A stretch of 64,000 bases of DNA, taken from NCBI RefSeq assembly GCF_963677305.1, contig NZ_OY781925.1, positions 1,837,501 through 1,901,500 on the forward strand, given 5' to 3'. A program made the translations under genes and the position numbers. Below the pieces are notes generated by a model that did no database searches, was not told the origin of the DNA, and was given only the letters and a program-made list of their open reading frames with translations. The DNA is from an uncultured Holophaga sp. (GTDB lineage Bacteria; Acidobacteriota; Holophagae; Holophagales; Holophagaceae). Shown here one piece after another: positions 18,025 to 28,073 of the stretch (the stretch's first letter is position 1; every line of letters starts with the position of its first letter).

Positions 18025-18294
18025 ATGGAGATTCCGGAGCACCTGCGTGGACTCATCGAGCAGCTGGGGCAGGCCATCGTCCGGGCCATGGCCGAGAATT
18101 CCGAGAGTCGCGAACTGGCGCGTCGCATCCAGGAGGAGGGCTTTGATGTCGCCTTGATGGTGGAGGCGACCGTAGCCCTCCACCGTCGGGACCCCGGGGA
18201 GGAGGCGGCTGGGAACTCCGGTGCTTCAGCTCCGGAGCCCTGGTCGGAGGAGGACCGGGCTTTCCTCCAGAGGTTCAAGATCTCGCTGGACTGA
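18025..18294 (+). CDS. Small acidic helical hypothetical protein
   Basis: An 89-aa protein I do not recognise. It has a clear ribosome-binding site (CTGGAGG) before ATG 18025, a predicted amphipathic N-terminal helix (HLRGLIEQLGQAIVRAMAENSESRELARRIQEEG) and a second helix near the C-terminus (SEEDRAFLQRFKISLD) joined by a Gly/Ala/Pro-rich linker. It is followed 23 nt later by the ACT-domain gene and then a LysR gene in the same direction, so it likely belongs to that small operon. Confidence 0.65.
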   Translation: MEIPEHLRGLIEQLGQAIVRAMAENSESRELARRIQEEGFDVALMVEATVALHRRDPGEEAAGNSGASAPEPWSEEDRAFLQRFKISLD

Positions 18295-18317
18295 TCAGCT
18301 GAGGATAGACTGGACCC

Positions 18318-18857
18318 ATGTCCTCCCCTTCCTTTGCTGTGGTAACAGCCATCGGCCCCAATCGGGTCGGGATCGTCGAGTGGCTCACCGGCCTGGTGAG
18401 TTCCTGCAATGGCAATATCTCCGAGAGTCGCATGGCCATCCTGGGCGGCGAGTTCGCGGTGATCATGCTGCTCGAGGCCGAGCCCGACCAGCTTGTCCGA
18501 CTGAAGGAGGTGCTGGCCCTGGGCGCACCGGCGAAGGGGATCCAGGCGACCCTCAAGCCGACCCGGCACCCCGGGGAACTCCCCCAGGGGCGTCCCTATG
18601 TGCTGGAGACCGTCTCTCTGGACACACCCGGCACCGTCCACGCGGCCACGGCTGTACTGGCCGGACATGGGGTCGACATCGAGGCCCTCGAGACCTCCAC
18701 CCGCCCGGCGCCCTGGAGCGGCGCGCCCATGTTCCACATGCGGGCCACGGTGCTGGTCGGCCCGGAGGTCTCCCTGGGGGCCCTCAAGGCGGACCTGGCC
18801 CAGCTCGAGGCCCAGCGGGACCTGGATGTCCAGTTCCGGCCTCTGCTCGAGGCCTAG
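18318..18857 (+). CDS. Tandem ACT-domain protein, GcvR-like
   Basis: A 179-aa protein with two ACT domains (about 5-80 and 92-170). The first opens with FAVVTAIGPNRVGIVEWLTGLVSSCNGNISESRMAILGGEFAVIMLLE, the pattern of the GcvR/amino-acid-sensing regulators. The second begins YVLETVSLDTPGTVHAATAVLAGHGVDIEALET. Such proteins bind amino acids and act on partner regulators; GcvR represses the glycine cleavage operon. The stop codon lies one base before the LysR start, so the two are tightly coupled. Its target here is unknown. Confidence 0.85.
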   Translation: MSSPSFAVVTAIGPNRVGIVEWLTGLVSSCNGNISESRMAILGGEFAVIMLLEAEPDQLVRLKEVLALGAPAKGIQATLKPTRHPGELPQGRPYVLETVSLDTPGTVHAATAVLAGHGVDIEALETSTRPAPWSGAPMFHMRATVLVGPEVSLGALKADLAQLEAQRDLDVQFRPLLEA

Positions 18858-18858
18858 C

Positions 18859-19734
18859 ATGGAGATCCGCCAGCTCCGCTGCTTCATGGCTGTCGCCGAG
18901 CACTTGAACTTCACGAAGGCCGCCAGCAAGGTCTTCATCACCCAGTCGGCCATCAGCTACCAGATTGCCGAGCTCGAGCGCCAGCTGGATGTGAAGCTCT
19001 TCATCCGGGACAAGCACTCGGTGCGCCTCACCCCGGCCGGCGAGCTCTTCTGCAGGGATGTGCAGCGGATCCTCGCTGAGCTGGATGAAGCGGTGGACAG
19101 GGTCCACAAGGCCAAATCCGGGGTGCTCGGACGCCTCTCCCTGGGCATCCTGGCCTCGGAGAAGTTCCTGCCGGAGGTGCTCAAGCGCTTCAGCAGCGCC
19201 CATCCCGACATCACGGTCAACCTCACCCGCTACTCCCTGGACGACCTCCATGCAGCGCTGCAGAACCGTGAGGTGGACATCGGGCTCACCCTCTCCGTGG
19301 GGCTGCCGGACATGCCCCACTGCGGCATCAAGGTTCTGTCTGCGGATGTCCTCTCCGTGGCCATGCGCCGGGACCATCCCCTGGCGGGCCGGGAGCGGCT
19401 CTGGCTCACGGATCTGAAGGAGGTCCCCATGATCCTTCCGGCGCGGGAGTCGACTTCCGTCATGAGCCGATGGTTCGAGGGCGCCTGCGAGCGGCGGGGC
19501 TTCAGCCCCAAAGTGGTCCGGCGGACCTCTGATGTCGAGACCATCCTGCTCCAGGTGGAGTCCGGGCTGGGGGTTTCCTGTCTTGCCCGGACCCGCGCCG
19601 AGCTCTACGCCCAGTTCGACCTGAAATGCGTGGACCTGGCGGATCCGGAAATGGCCATCGACTCGCTGGTGGTCTGGCGCAATGACACGGACAACCCGGC
19701 CATTCCCCTCTTCCTCCAGGCCCTGCAGGCCTGA
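18859..19734 (+). CDS. LysR-family transcriptional regulator
   Basis: A 291-aa LysR protein: an N-terminal winged helix (MEIRQLRCFMAVAEHLNFTKAASKVFITQSAISYQIAELERQLDVKLF) and a periplasmic-binding-like effector domain from about residue 90 (GRLSLGILASEKFLPEVLKRFSSAHPDITVNL). ATG 18859 starts one base after the ACT-domain gene. The frame is open upstream only as a shadow of that gene. It is convergent with etfA, so etfBA is not an obvious divergent target. It may work with the ACT protein as sensor and regulator. Confidence 0.92.
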   Translation: MEIRQLRCFMAVAEHLNFTKAASKVFITQSAISYQIAELERQLDVKLFIRDKHSVRLTPAGELFCRDVQRILAELDEAVDRVHKAKSGVLGRLSLGILASEKFLPEVLKRFSSAHPDITVNLTRYSLDDLHAALQNREVDIGLTLSVGLPDMPHCGIKVLSADVLSVAMRRDHPLAGRERLWLTDLKEVPMILPARESTSVMSRWFEGACERRGFSPKVVRRTSDVETILLQVESGLGVSCLARTRAELYAQFDLKCVDLADPEMAIDSLVVWRNDTDNPAIPLFLQALQA

Positions 19735-19737
19735 GAC

Positions 19738-20694
19738 TCAGCTCTGCGGGGGAAGGGCCCGGATCTGCCGGAGCAGCTCGGGGATCACCTCGAAAAGGTC
19801 TCCGACGATGCCGTAGTCGGCCACCTTGAAGATGGGAGCCTGGGGATCCCGGTTGATGGCGACGATGACTCTGGAGCCGGTCATCCCCGCCAAGTGCTGG
19901 ATGGCTCCACTGATGCCACAGGCGATGTAGAGGGAGGGCCTCACGGTCTGCCCGGTCTGGCCGACCTGCATGGCGTGGGGGATGCCCCAGCCCGCATCCA
20001 CCGCTGCTCTGGATGCCCCCACTGCACCGCCGAGGGCCTGGGCGAGCTCTTCCAGCAGGACGAAGGCCTCTCCGCTGCCCAGACCCCTCCCGCCGGCGAC
20101 CACCACCTGGGCTTCACTCAGGTCCGGTCGGCCCAGGGGAACGGGTTGGAGGGTGCATCGGGTGCGGGGCTCCTCCATCTGGACCGCCAGATCCAGGACT
20201 TGGACAGGGCGTGGGGCATCGGCGATGGCGAAGTGGTTCACCTTCAGGGTGGCTGTCCGCACAGCCGTGGTCCACTGGCACTCGGCCAGGACCTTGCCGG
20301 TGCAGATCGCGCGTCGGGCACCGTCCGCCTCCAGGCTGTCCAGGTCCGCCAGGTAGCCCGCTCCCAGGAGCGCCGCAGCCCGGGGCACCACCTCCCGCCC
20401 CAGGCTGCTTCCTGCGGCCAGCAGCAGGGTGGCGTGGCGCTTCGAGACGACCCCTGCGATCAGTTGGGCGATCCGCTCCGGATCCAGGGGCCCTGCAGGG
20501 CCCTTCAGCAGGAGGTCGGCGCCGAATCGGGAAGCCTCGTCCAGCCCGCTGTCGTACGGTCCGATCCCCAAGGCCGCCACCTGCGCGCCGGTCCGGTCCG
20601 CCAGCCTCCGGGCCTCTGACAGGGTCTCCATGGAGGCCCTGCGAAGCCCGCCATTCTGCAACTCGCAAAAAACGATGATCACTCCGGCCTCCAT
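19738..20694 (-). CDS. etfA: Electron transfer flavoprotein, alpha subunit
   Basis: A 318-aa ETF alpha chain. The C-terminal FAD-binding half carries [67 protein letters not shown] and [31 protein letters not shown], all typical. The N-terminal half is the alpha/beta domain facing EtfB. It follows etfB with one base between stop and start. There is no acyl-CoA dehydrogenase or quinone reductase next to it, so its redox partner must be encoded elsewhere. Confidence 0.95.
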   Translation of the reverse strand: MEAGVIIVFCELQNGGLRRASMETLSEARRLADRTGAQVAALGIGPYDSGLDEASRFGADLLLKGPAGPLDPERIAQLIAGVVSKRHATLLLAAGSSLGREVVPRAAALLGAGYLADLDSLEADGARRAICTGKVLAECQWTTAVRTATLKVNHFAIADAPRPVQVLDLAVQMEEPRTRCTLQPVPLGRPDLSEAQVVVAGGRGLGSGEAFVLLEELAQALGGAVGASRAAVDAGWGIPHAMQVGQTGQTVRPSLYIACGISGAIQHLAGMTGSRVIVAINRDPQAPIFKVADYGIVGDLFEVIPELLRQIRALPPQS

Positions 20695-20695
20695 T

Positions 20696-21445
20696 TCAGA
20701 TCACCTTGGCCTCTTCCCGGAGGAGACGCGCCAAGGTGGCCGCCTGGGTGGCGGAGTCACCTGTCAGACGGCGCCCCTCCTGCCGTTCCGGAGGCAGCGC
20801 CAGTCGAGTGGTGTGGGTCCCGGCTCCGGCGTCCCCGGCCTCCTCCTCCTCAATGCTGCGCTTCTTCGCGGCGATGATCCCCTTCAAGCTGGGGTAGCGC
20901 GGCTCGTTGAGTCCCCGCTGGGCCGTGATGACGGCCGGAAGCCGTCCGGTCACGGTCTCCACCCCTCGGTCCGTCTCCCGCTCGGCGGTGAAGGCTCCGT
21001 CCTCCAGATCGAGACGGGTGACCAGTCCAACCTGGGGGAGTCCCAGGAGGCCTGCCAGCATGGGACCCACAGCTCCGCTGTCCCCACCGAAGCCTTTGTG
21101 ACCCAGGAGGATCAGGTCGAAGGCCTGCTCCCTGGCGTGGTCCGCCAGGAGCCTGGCCACCCTCAGGGGGTCCCCGTGGTCCTCCGTGCGCACCTGTACG
21201 GCCCGATCCGCTCCCAACGCCAGGGCGCTACGGAGCAGCTCCCGGCTCCGTTCGGGCCCGACCGTGATGGCCACCACCTCGGCGCCCTCCCGCTCCCGGA
21301 TGCGGAGGGCCTCCTCCAGGGCGTACTCGTCGTAGGGGTTGGTGATCCACTTGAAGTCGGCCGTGTCGAGGCTGCACCCATCCGGCGCGATCCGGAACCG
21401 GGTCTCGGTGTCGGGGACCTGCTTCAGTGCCACAAGGATCTTCAT
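20696..21445 (-). CDS. etfB: Electron transfer flavoprotein, beta subunit
   Basis: A 249-aa ETF beta chain starting MKILVALKQVPDTETRFRIAPDG, with the nucleotide-binding AVVAITVGPERSRELLRSALALGADRAV-type region, DLILLGHKGFGGDSGAVGPMLAGLLGLPQ, and the interaction loop LPAVITAQRGLNEPRYPSLKGIIAAKKR. ATG 21445 is the natural start; the frame runs on into the divergent queG region as a shadow. It forms the heterodimer with EtfA. Whether it is a bifurcating ETF cannot be decided by eye. Confidence 0.95.
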   Translation of the reverse strand: MKILVALKQVPDTETRFRIAPDGCSLDTADFKWITNPYDEYALEEALRIREREGAEVVAITVGPERSRELLRSALALGADRAVQVRTEDHGDPLRVARLLADHAREQAFDLILLGHKGFGGDSGAVGPMLAGLLGLPQVGLVTRLDLEDGAFTAERETDRGVETVTGRLPAVITAQRGLNEPRYPSLKGIIAAKKRSIEEEEAGDAGAGTHTTRLALPPERQEGRRLTGDSATQAATLARLLREEAKVI

Positions 21446-21517
21446 GGGGGCTCCCGGAATGGCCATGGTCCCCATGATAGGGCAGTCCTCGGGCCCTCGC
21501 CGCAGTAGGCTGGAGGG

Positions 21518-22447
21518 ATGGATGGGACCGGGCTCAGGGAATGGCTGCTGGCGAGGGTGCAGGCCCTGGGCTTTGCCCGGGCAGGCCTGGCGGCCTGCGA
21601 TCCCTTTGAGTCGGAAGTCGCGCACCTGGAGCAGTGGTTCGGAGAGGGCAGGGCGGAACTCCTTCCCTACCTGGATCCTGTCGGCCTCCTGGACCCCCGC
21701 AGCCTCATGCCCGGGGCCAAGACTGCCCTGGTGGGCTTCTTTCCCTACGCCAGGCCTGATGCGATCCCCGGTGAGGTGCCTGGCAGTGTCAAGGTGAGCC
21801 GCTACCTGTGGGGGGGGGATTATCACGCCATCCTGAAGGCGCGCTTCCAGCGGCTCCTGGAGGAGGCCCAGGCCCTGCAGCCGGGGCTGGAGGGCCGGAT
21901 CTGCGTGGACACCGCGCCTGTCCTGGAGCGCCAGTTGGCGGTGCGCGCTGGGTTGGGCTGGCAGGGGAGGCACACCCTTCTGATCGCCGGGAAGGGGGGC
22001 TCTTGGGGCTTCCTGGGTGTCCTGCTACTCAACGTGGAGCTGCCTCTGGACGAGCCCTTCCAGGGGCACCACTGCGGTACCTGCCACGCCTGTCTCGATG
22101 CCTGCCCCACGGGCGCGCTGGAACCCTTCCTCCTCGAGCCCCGACGCTGCCTGTCCACCTACACCCTGGAGAGTGAGGCCGAGCCCCCCCCGGAGGTGCT
22201 TGCAGCCATGCCCGGGGCACGCTGGGTGGCGGGCTGCGATCGCTGCCAGGAGGTGTGCCCCTGGAATCGGTCGCCCCTCTGGGGAGACCCCTCGCTCTGG
22301 GGTGGAGAGACCATGCTGCACCGGACTCATGAAAAGGAGCTCCCGCGCAACACCTCCCAGTGGAAAAAAGCAACGCGTCGGACGGGGCTCCGGCGCGTAC
22401 GGCACCGGCATTGGCTGGCTACTCTTTCGCGGGTTTTAGCAAAATAG
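21518..22447 (+). CDS. queG: Epoxyqueuosine reductase
   Basis: A 309-aa cobalamin- and iron-sulfur-dependent enzyme for the last step of queuosine synthesis in tRNA. Visible are VSRYLWGGDYHAILKARF and VDTAPVLERQLAVRAGLGWQGRHTLLI (cobalamin/active-site region, with the catalytic Asp in VDTAP), and two 4Fe-4S motifs, CGTCHACLDACPTGAL and CDRCQEVCPWN. Its length is at the short end because the C-terminal HEAT region is reduced. It is divergent from etfBA, with 72 bp between. Confidence 0.95.
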   Translation: MDGTGLREWLLARVQALGFARAGLAACDPFESEVAHLEQWFGEGRAELLPYLDPVGLLDPRSLMPGAKTALVGFFPYARPDAIPGEVPGSVKVSRYLWGGDYHAILKARFQRLLEEAQALQPGLEGRICVDTAPVLERQLAVRAGLGWQGRHTLLIAGKGGSWGFLGVLLLNVELPLDEPFQGHHCGTCHACLDACPTGALEPFLLEPRRCLSTYTLESEAEPPPEVLAAMPGARWVAGCDRCQEVCPWNRSPLWGDPSLWGGETMLHRTHEKELPRNTSQWKKATRRTGLRRVRHRHWLATLSRVLAK

Positions 22448-22533
22448 GAATGTCACGAACTTTTCGTTGGATTCCTGGCGAAATTTTCCCTTTAATGGGC
22501 ATTCGAGAAATTCTTTGAGGAGGCGGAAAGACG

Positions 22534-24432
22534 ATGGCCATGAAGCACTACACCATCCAGGACGCAGCCACCCTTTATGGCGTCAAGGAGTGGGGCTACG
22601 GCTTCTTCGGCATCAACAGCAAAGGCCATCTCGAGGTCTATCCGACCCGCGACGAGAACCTCTCCTGCGATATCCACGAGGTGGTCTCCCACCTCCACAA
22701 GAAGGGCATCCGCACGCCTGTCACCCTCCGCTTCCCCCAGATCCTGTCCACCCGGGTGATGGAGCTCAATGAGGCCTTCCACAAGGCCATGAAGGAATAC
22801 GACTACGAGGGCGACTATCAGGGCGTATTCCCGGTGAAGACCAACCAGATCAAGGAAGTGGTCGACCACATCGTCAAGGCTGGCTTCAAGTACCGCTATG
22901 GACTGGAGGCGGGGTCCAAGGCAGAGCTCATGATCGCCCTCTCCATGAACCTCCACCCCGAGGCTCTGGTCACCTGCAACGGCTACAAGGATGAGTCGCT
23001 TATACGCATGGCCCTCCTGGCCCTCAAGGCCGGGCGCAACGTGCTGATCACGGTCGAGAAGATGACCGAGCTGCCCCTGATCCTCAAGGTGGCCCGGGAA
23101 CTCAAGGTGGAGCCCCTGCTGGGTCTGCGCATGAAGCTGAATGCCATGGGCAGTGGCAAGTGGGAGTCCAGTGCCGGAGACCACGCCAAGTTCGGGCTGA
23201 ACACCCAGGAGATCCTGGAGACCGTGGAGACCCTCGAACGCCGAGGCATGCTGGACTCCATCAAGGAGCTCCACTTTCACATGGGGAGCCAGATCACGGA
23301 CATCCGCAAGGTCAAGGTGGCCATGAAGGAGGCCACCCGCGTCTACGCCAAGCTGGTGAAGCGGGGCGTGCCGCTCAAGTACCTCAATGTGGGCGGTGGG
23401 TTGGGCGTAGATTACGACGGCAGCCGCACCACCTTCCACAGCTCCATGAACTATTCTATTGCCGAATACGCGGCGGATGTGGTCTACACCACCAAGGACA
23501 TCTGCACCCAGGAGCAGGTGCCGGTGCCCAACCTCCTGAGCGAGTCGGGCCGGGCCATCGTGGCCTACCACCAGGTGCTGGTGGTGGATGTGATCGGCCT
23601 CATCGACACCACCCACACCAAGTACCGGGTGGAGCTCACGGGACAGGAGCCCCAGATCCTCAAGGAACTGGCCTATACCCGGGACAACATCTCCGTGAAG
23701 AACTTCGCAGAGATGTACCACGACGCCATCACCCAGAAGGACGAGCTCATCACGCTCTTCAACCTGGGCTACCTGGGCCTGGATGACCGGGCCAAGGGCG
23801 AGATCCTCTTCTGGGAGGTCTGCCGCAAGCTGAGCCGCATCCTGAGCTACAAGAGCCTGAAATACATCCCCGAGGAGTTCCAGGATCTGAACAAGAGCCT
23901 GGCGGACAAGCTCATCGCCAACTTCAGCCTCTTCCAGTCCATGCCCGACCATTGGGCCATCGACCAGATGTTCCCCGTCATGCCCATCCACCGCCTCAAG
24001 GAGAAGCCGACCCTCTCGGCGACCCTTTGCGACATCACCTGCGACAGCGACGGCAAGATGGAGAAGTTCATCGATCTCAAGGATGTTCGGGATGAAATCC
24101 CCCTCCACGAGCCCAAGAGCGGAGAGCCCTACTACCTGGCCTTCTTCCTGGTCGGCGCCTACCAGGACACCCTGGCCATGCGCCACAACCTCTTCGGCAG
24201 CATCAACGAGGCCCATGTCATCCTCAATGAGGATGAGGACTTCCGGATCCAGCAGATCGTGCCCGCCCAGACCACCGATGAAGTGCTCCGCAGCGTCCAC
24301 TACGATCCCGATGAGCTGGTGGAGGGGCCGAGCCGCAAGCGGAAGGTCAGTGCCAACAGTGACGCCGTGGAAGCCCTCAAGGCTGCCCTGACCGAGCAGC
24401 GGAAGCTCCATACCTACCTCGAGATGAATTGA
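22534..24432 (+). CDS. speA: Biosynthetic arginine decarboxylase
   Basis: A 632-aa PLP enzyme that converts arginine to agmatine for polyamine synthesis. The N-terminal YTIQDAATLYGVKEWGYGFFGINSKGHLEVYP, the PLP-lysine motif FPVKTNQIKEVVDHI, GLEAGSKAELMIAL, LHFHMGSQITDI, YLNVGGGLGVDYDG and the C-terminal barrel segment are all typical of SpeA. Length is normal. The stop codon overlaps the start region of a transporter gene, suggesting co-expression. Confidence 0.97.
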   Translation: MAMKHYTIQDAATLYGVKEWGYGFFGINSKGHLEVYPTRDENLSCDIHEVVSHLHKKGIRTPVTLRFPQILSTRVMELNEAFHKAMKEYDYEGDYQGVFPVKTNQIKEVVDHIVKAGFKYRYGLEAGSKAELMIALSMNLHPEALVTCNGYKDESLIRMALLALKAGRNVLITVEKMTELPLILKVARELKVEPLLGLRMKLNAMGSGKWESSAGDHAKFGLNTQEILETVETLERRGMLDSIKELHFHMGSQITDIRKVKVAMKEATRVYAKLVKRGVPLKYLNVGGGLGVDYDGSRTTFHSSMNYSIAEYAADVVYTTKDICTQEQVPVPNLLSESGRAIVAYHQVLVVDVIGLIDTTHTKYRVELTGQEPQILKELAYTRDNISVKNFAEMYHDAITQKDELITLFNLGYLGLDDRAKGEILFWEVCRKLSRILSYKSLKYIPEEFQDLNKSLADKLIANFSLFQSMPDHWAIDQMFPVMPIHRLKEKPTLSATLCDITCDSDGKMEKFIDLKDVRDEIPLHEPKSGEPYYLAFFLVGAYQDTLAMRHNLFGSINEAHVILNEDEDFRIQQIVPAQTTDEVLRSVHYDPDELVEGPSRKRKVSANSDAVEALKAALTEQRKLHTYLEMN

Positions 24433-25841
24433 GCGTGGGAAGGTCTGGGGGCCTGGCCTCCCACAGCCGGGAGCTGGGGGGGATCCTCGGGATCATCCTC
24501 TGCCTGATCGTCTGGTTCATGCCCGCTCCCCACGGGCTTCCCTGGGCGGGGCAGAAGTGTCTGGCCCTGAGCCTGCTGGCGGTGTGCTGGTGGGCCTGCA
24601 GCGTGGTCCACCCCGGATTCACCTCTCTCCTCCTGCTGGTGGGGTGGATCCTCACGGGGACCGCGGCCCCGGAGCAGGTGCTGGCCCTATGGACAAAACC
24701 CCTGCTCTACATCGTGGTGGGGGGCTCCCTCATCGCCGCTGCCGTTGAGAAATCGGGATTGGGGCGGCGCATCGCCTACTGGTTCATTCTCCGCTATGTC
24801 CACAGCTTCCGGGGCATCCTGGCTTCGGCGTATTTCCTCGGCTTCCTGCTGAGCTTCGTCATCCCGCACCCCTGGCCGCGCTCCTTCATGGTCATGGCCA
24901 TCATGGCCATCGTGGTGAGGGCCTGTGAGCTGGAGCCGCGGGATGCGGCCAATGTGGGGCTGGCGGTGTTCGCCTCCTCGGTGCCGGTGTCCATGATCCT
25001 GCTCACCGGCGACAGTGCCATCAATCCCATGGCCCTCAGCTTTGCCGGGGTTGAACCCCGGTGGATCACCTGGCTCTGGTACATGGGGGTGCCCGGCATC
25101 GCCGCGACGCTTCTCACCTTTCTGCTGCAGCTCAAGCTCTTCCCGGCCCCCAAGGGCTTCGTGCTGCGGAAGGAGGCCCTCCGGGCGGAGGCGGCCAGGA
25201 TGCCGCGCATGACCCGGGCCGAGAAGGCGACGGCTTTCTGGGTGGGGGCTGCGGTGCTCCTCTGGGCTACGGACTCCCTGCACCACATCAGTGCGGGCTG
25301 GGTGGCCCTGCTGGCAGCTGTCGGATTGGCGCTGCCACGTATCGGCGGGGTGCTGGAGCCCGCCGACTGGAATCGGGTCTCCCTGCCCACCCTCTTCTTC
25401 CTTACAGCGGGCCTGGGCATCGGGGCGGTGGGCAAGGCCACCGGCATGAGCGGCTGGCTGGCCACGGTCATCCTGCCCGCCCACGTGCCCGGCAACCTCT
25501 TCCTCTTCGCCCTCCTGGTGACTGCCCTGAGCATCGCGGTGCACCTGTGCGTGGGCAGCATCATGGCGGTGATGGGGATCGTGACACCCACCATCCTGGT
25601 GTTCACGGCGGGGGGCGGGATGAATCCCGTGGTGCCCGCCCTGCTGGTCTATCTCGCCGTCGGCATGCACTTCATCCTGCCCTTCCACCACATGAATGTG
25701 CTGGTGGGGGAGGGGGACCTGGGAGGGCGCTATGGCAGGGCCGAGGTCTTCCGGCTGGGGCTGCCGCTCACGCTGGTGGTCTTCGTGACCATCCTGGGCG
25801 TGGCCCTGCCCTGGTGGAAGCTCATCGGGCTCATCCGCTGA
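24429..25841 (+). CDS. DASS/SLC13-like anion:sodium symporter
   Basis: A hydrophobic protein of about 470 aa with some 11-12 membrane segments. The layout recalls divalent anion:sodium symporters (FTSLLLLVGWILTGTAAPEQVLALWTKPLLYIVVGGSLIAAAVEKSGLGRRIAYW, then DSAINPM and GSIMAVMGIVTPTILVF in the two binding-site repeats). The canonical SNT motifs are not exact, so the family call is moderate and the substrate unknown. The start appears to be TTG 24429 overlapping the speA stop (ATTGA); GTG 24435 is an alternative. Confidence 0.7.
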   Translation: MSVGRSGGLASHSRELGGILGIILCLIVWFMPAPHGLPWAGQKCLALSLLAVCWWACSVVHPGFTSLLLLVGWILTGTAAPEQVLALWTKPLLYIVVGGSLIAAAVEKSGLGRRIAYWFILRYVHSFRGILASAYFLGFLLSFVIPHPWPRSFMVMAIMAIVVRACELEPRDAANVGLAVFASSVPVSMILLTGDSAINPMALSFAGVEPRWITWLWYMGVPGIAATLLTFLLQLKLFPAPKGFVLRKEALRAEAARMPRMTRAEKATAFWVGAAVLLWATDSLHHISAGWVALLAAVGLALPRIGGVLEPADWNRVSLPTLFFLTAGLGIGAVGKATGMSGWLATVILPAHVPGNLFLFALLVTALSIAVHLCVGSIMAVMGIVTPTILVFTAGGGMNPVVPALLVYLAVGMHFILPFHHMNVLVGEGDLGGRYGRAEVFRLGLPLTLVVFVTILGVALPWWKLIGLIR

Positions 25842-25842
25842 T

Positions 25843-26502
25843 TCAGGGACGGGGCTTCCGGAAGAGCCTGTGGGCCAGGATCCCCGGCGCGGCGGGGAGC
25901 TTGGCGGCTTTGGGGAGGCGCAGCCTGAAATACATGGCCATGAGCCGGAGGGCCATGGCCAGCAGGGCCGCCAGGGCCAGGGCGCTGCCGTCGGGCAGGC
26001 CCAGGTGTTTGGCGCCGAAGAGCGCCAGGCTCCCCAGGGCGGCGGCGCTGGCGTAGAAGTCACTGGTGAGGACGGCCGGGATCTCGCGCACCAGGAGGTC
26101 CCTGATGACCCCGCCCCCGACAGCGGTGACGGTGCCGAGCATCACCACCCCGATGAGGCCCAGGTGGTGATCCCAAGCCTTCAGGGCACCCATGGCAGCG
26201 AAGACTCCGAGGCCGATGGCATCCAGGAGCTTCACCACTTGCCACCAGCGGGCGATGCGCGGGGCGGTGAAGAAGACCAGGAGTCCGCCCGCCAGACAGA
26301 GGGCCAGATACAGCTCGTGGGTGAAGACGAAGGGGGGGGTGGCCCCGAGACAGACATCCCTGAGGATGCCGCCGCCGACCCCGGTGAAGACGGCCAGCAC
26401 CAGGACACCCAGGATGTCGAGCTCGTATTTGACGGCCCGGAATGCCCCCGTGATGGCGAAGACCAGGGTGCCTGCCAGATCCATGGCGACCAGGGGGCTC
26501 AT
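25843..26502 (-). CDS. UPF0126/TRIC-type cation channel family protein
   Basis: About 219 aa with two homologous three-helix repeats, each carrying a glycine-rich loop followed by an Arg-Asp: [14 protein letters not shown] in the first and [13 protein letters not shown] in the second. This is the hallmark of the UPF0126 (YadS/YicG) family, related to trimeric intracellular cation channels. ATG 26502 with GAGAGGA upstream is preferred to the ATG seven codons earlier. It overlaps the hydrolase stop (ATGA), so the two are translationally coupled. Confidence 0.88.
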   Translation of the reverse strand: MSPLVAMDLAGTLVFAITGAFRAVKYELDILGVLVLAVFTGVGGGILRDVCLGATPPFVFTHELYLALCLAGGLLVFFTAPRIARWWQVVKLLDAIGLGVFAAMGALKAWDHHLGLIGVVMLGTVTAVGGGVIRDLLVREIPAVLTSDFYASAAALGSLALFGAKHLGLPDGSALALAALLAMALRLMAMYFRLRLPKAAKLPAAPGILAHRLFRKPRP

Positions 26503-27470
26503 GGGGTCCTCTCCGGAAGCCACTGGGCCGTGGCTTGGTGAATGGCTTCGTCATAGGCCGGGCCGAGGACTTCGGAGCAGTGCAGGTGCCAGGTCTCCGC
26601 CTGGATCACCCGGATGTGCCCGAAGGCTGCGATGACCCGCCGCTGCAGAGGGGGCGGGGCAAGGCGGTCCTGGGTTGCCAGGAAGCAGAGGGCGGGTGTC
26701 TCCAGGTGGCGTCCGTGGAGCACCTGGATCAGGTCGGTGTCCCGGCGCAGGTAGGCCGCACGGCGGGCTGCCAGGCGACTGCCCAGATCCCCGATCAGGG
26801 GGGCCAGGAAGGGGTGCCAGAACTTGTCCTTGGCGTCCCGGACCAGGCGCTGACCGAAGTCCCGGCTGCTGGCGGGCGCGCCCTCCCAGATGATCCCGCC
26901 CAGGGGACCATGGCCCTCGGCTTCCAGCCGCGCCAGGGCGAGGATGCCCACGCTGGCCCCCAGGCTGCGGCCCATGAGGAGAATCTGGCGCCTGGGGATG
27001 CCCTGCTGCTCCAGGTGGTGGACCAGGGTCACCACGTCCCCGGCTTCCCGGGCCCCGAAAGTCACATAGGGGGCCGGCCCTCCCTTGCGCAGGGCGTCGT
27101 CCCGGCGCAGATAGGTGAAGATGGCCGCATCCGTGCGGGGGAACCAGCGTACCGCCGGACTGGTTCCCCAGCGGTCGTCCCCGAAGCCGTGGAGGAGGAT
27201 GACGATGCCTGGATGGTGGCCTGGACGGTGGAAGTGCCAGAGTTGAAGCCCCGAGACCTCCTCAGCGGTCCAGGTGCCCCCGGGATCCCCTGGACCGCCC
27301 CGGGCCAGCTCCTCATAGGTGCCCCGGACACGGCTCAGGGGCTGGGGATGGTAAAAGGGGGGATCGGTGAGTTCCCGGGCCACCGCGAAGGATTTCCAGC
27401 CCACAAAGGTGGCCAGGGCAAGCAGGCCCAGGCCGGCCAGGGACAGGGGGAGGCAGTGGCGGAGCTTCAT
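26499..27470 (-). CDS. Membrane-anchored alpha/beta hydrolase
   Basis: A 323-aa protein with an N-terminal hydrophobic anchor ([16 protein letters not shown]), then an alpha/beta-hydrolase fold: oxyanion region [13 protein letters not shown], nucleophile elbow GRSLGAS with serine as probable nucleophile, an acidic residue near [11 protein letters not shown] and a late histidine ([10 protein letters not shown]). The family includes esterases and lipases; the substrate is unknown. It ends inside the channel gene start and follows a lipoprotein gene by 9 nt, suggesting a three-gene operon. Confidence 0.85.
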   Translation of the reverse strand: MKLRHCLPLSLAGLGLLALATFVGWKSFAVARELTDPPFYHPQPLSRVRGTYEELARGGPGDPGGTWTAEEVSGLQLWHFHRPGHHPGIVILLHGFGDDRWGTSPAVRWFPRTDAAIFTYLRRDDALRKGGPAPYVTFGAREAGDVVTLVHHLEQQGIPRRQILLMGRSLGASVGILALARLEAEGHGPLGGIIWEGAPASSRDFGQRLVRDAKDKFWHPFLAPLIGDLGSRLAARRAAYLRRDTDLIQVLHGRHLETPALCFLATQDRLAPPPLQRRVIAAFGHIRVIQAETWHLHCSEVLGPAYDEAIHQATAQWLPERTP

Positions 27471-27479
27471 CCGTTGGCG

Positions 27480-27914
27480 CTACTTCTTCTCCAGGCGGGC
27501 TTTGACCCCGGGGATCCCGGGGGACGGGGGCAGGGGATCTGGGTTGCCGTAGAGGGTGGCCTCGAAGTGCTGGCTGAAGTAGACGTCAAAGAGGCCCTTG
27601 TCCGCCTGCACCTCCCACTCGCCCTGGTCGGGCCCGAAGGCGTCCAGGGGGCTGATGAGGACGAATCGGTGCTTGCCCGGAGGCAGCCCAGTGACCACGA
27701 GACGGGTGCCTCCCTTTTCGCTGGCCTGCTCCACGGGAACCCGGGTGCCATCCAGGCTGAGGTCGATGGGCCCCTGCACCCGCTTGGTGAACTGGATCTC
27801 GACGACTCCGGCGGGGACAGGCTTCCTGGGCCGGACCGGTTCGGTCTTCTTCTTGCAAGCGGCACTCAGTGCCACCAGGGCGAGTCCTGCGACCAGAACC
27901 AGCGACTTCCTCAT
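27480..27914 (-). CDS. Hypothetical lipoprotein
   Basis: A 144-aa protein with a type II signal peptide ending in LSAAC and Cys20 followed by lysines. The mature part is a small beta-rich domain ([28 protein letters not shown]..., [22 protein letters not shown]) that resembles PEGA-like surface domains. No specific function is recognised. It is first in a probable operon with the hydrolase and the UPF0126 gene. Confidence 0.72.
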   Translation of the reverse strand: MRKSLVLVAGLALVALSAACKKKTEPVRPRKPVPAGVVEIQFTKRVQGPIDLSLDGTRVPVEQASEKGGTRLVVTGLPPGKHRFVLISPLDAFGPDQGEWEVQADKGLFDVYFSQHFEATLYGNPDPLPPSPGIPGVKARLEKK

Positions 27915-28073
27915 GCATTCCTCCCTGGGGCGATTCCGCCGGATCGGAGCGGGCCTGGCCTGCTCCGGACCCCCTCTAGCAGCCTACCTGCATTCGGGGG
28001 TCATGTCAGGGTGCGCTCAAGGATCCTTAGGTTCGCCACTCCGGGTATGCTGGAGGGCCTGCAAGGAGATCCC

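Noticed and set aside
16695..18953. 752-codon version of the phosphofructokinase gene
   Set aside because: The extra N-terminal part overlaps two plus-strand genes and shows no PFK homology. ATG 17909 has a good ribosome-binding site.
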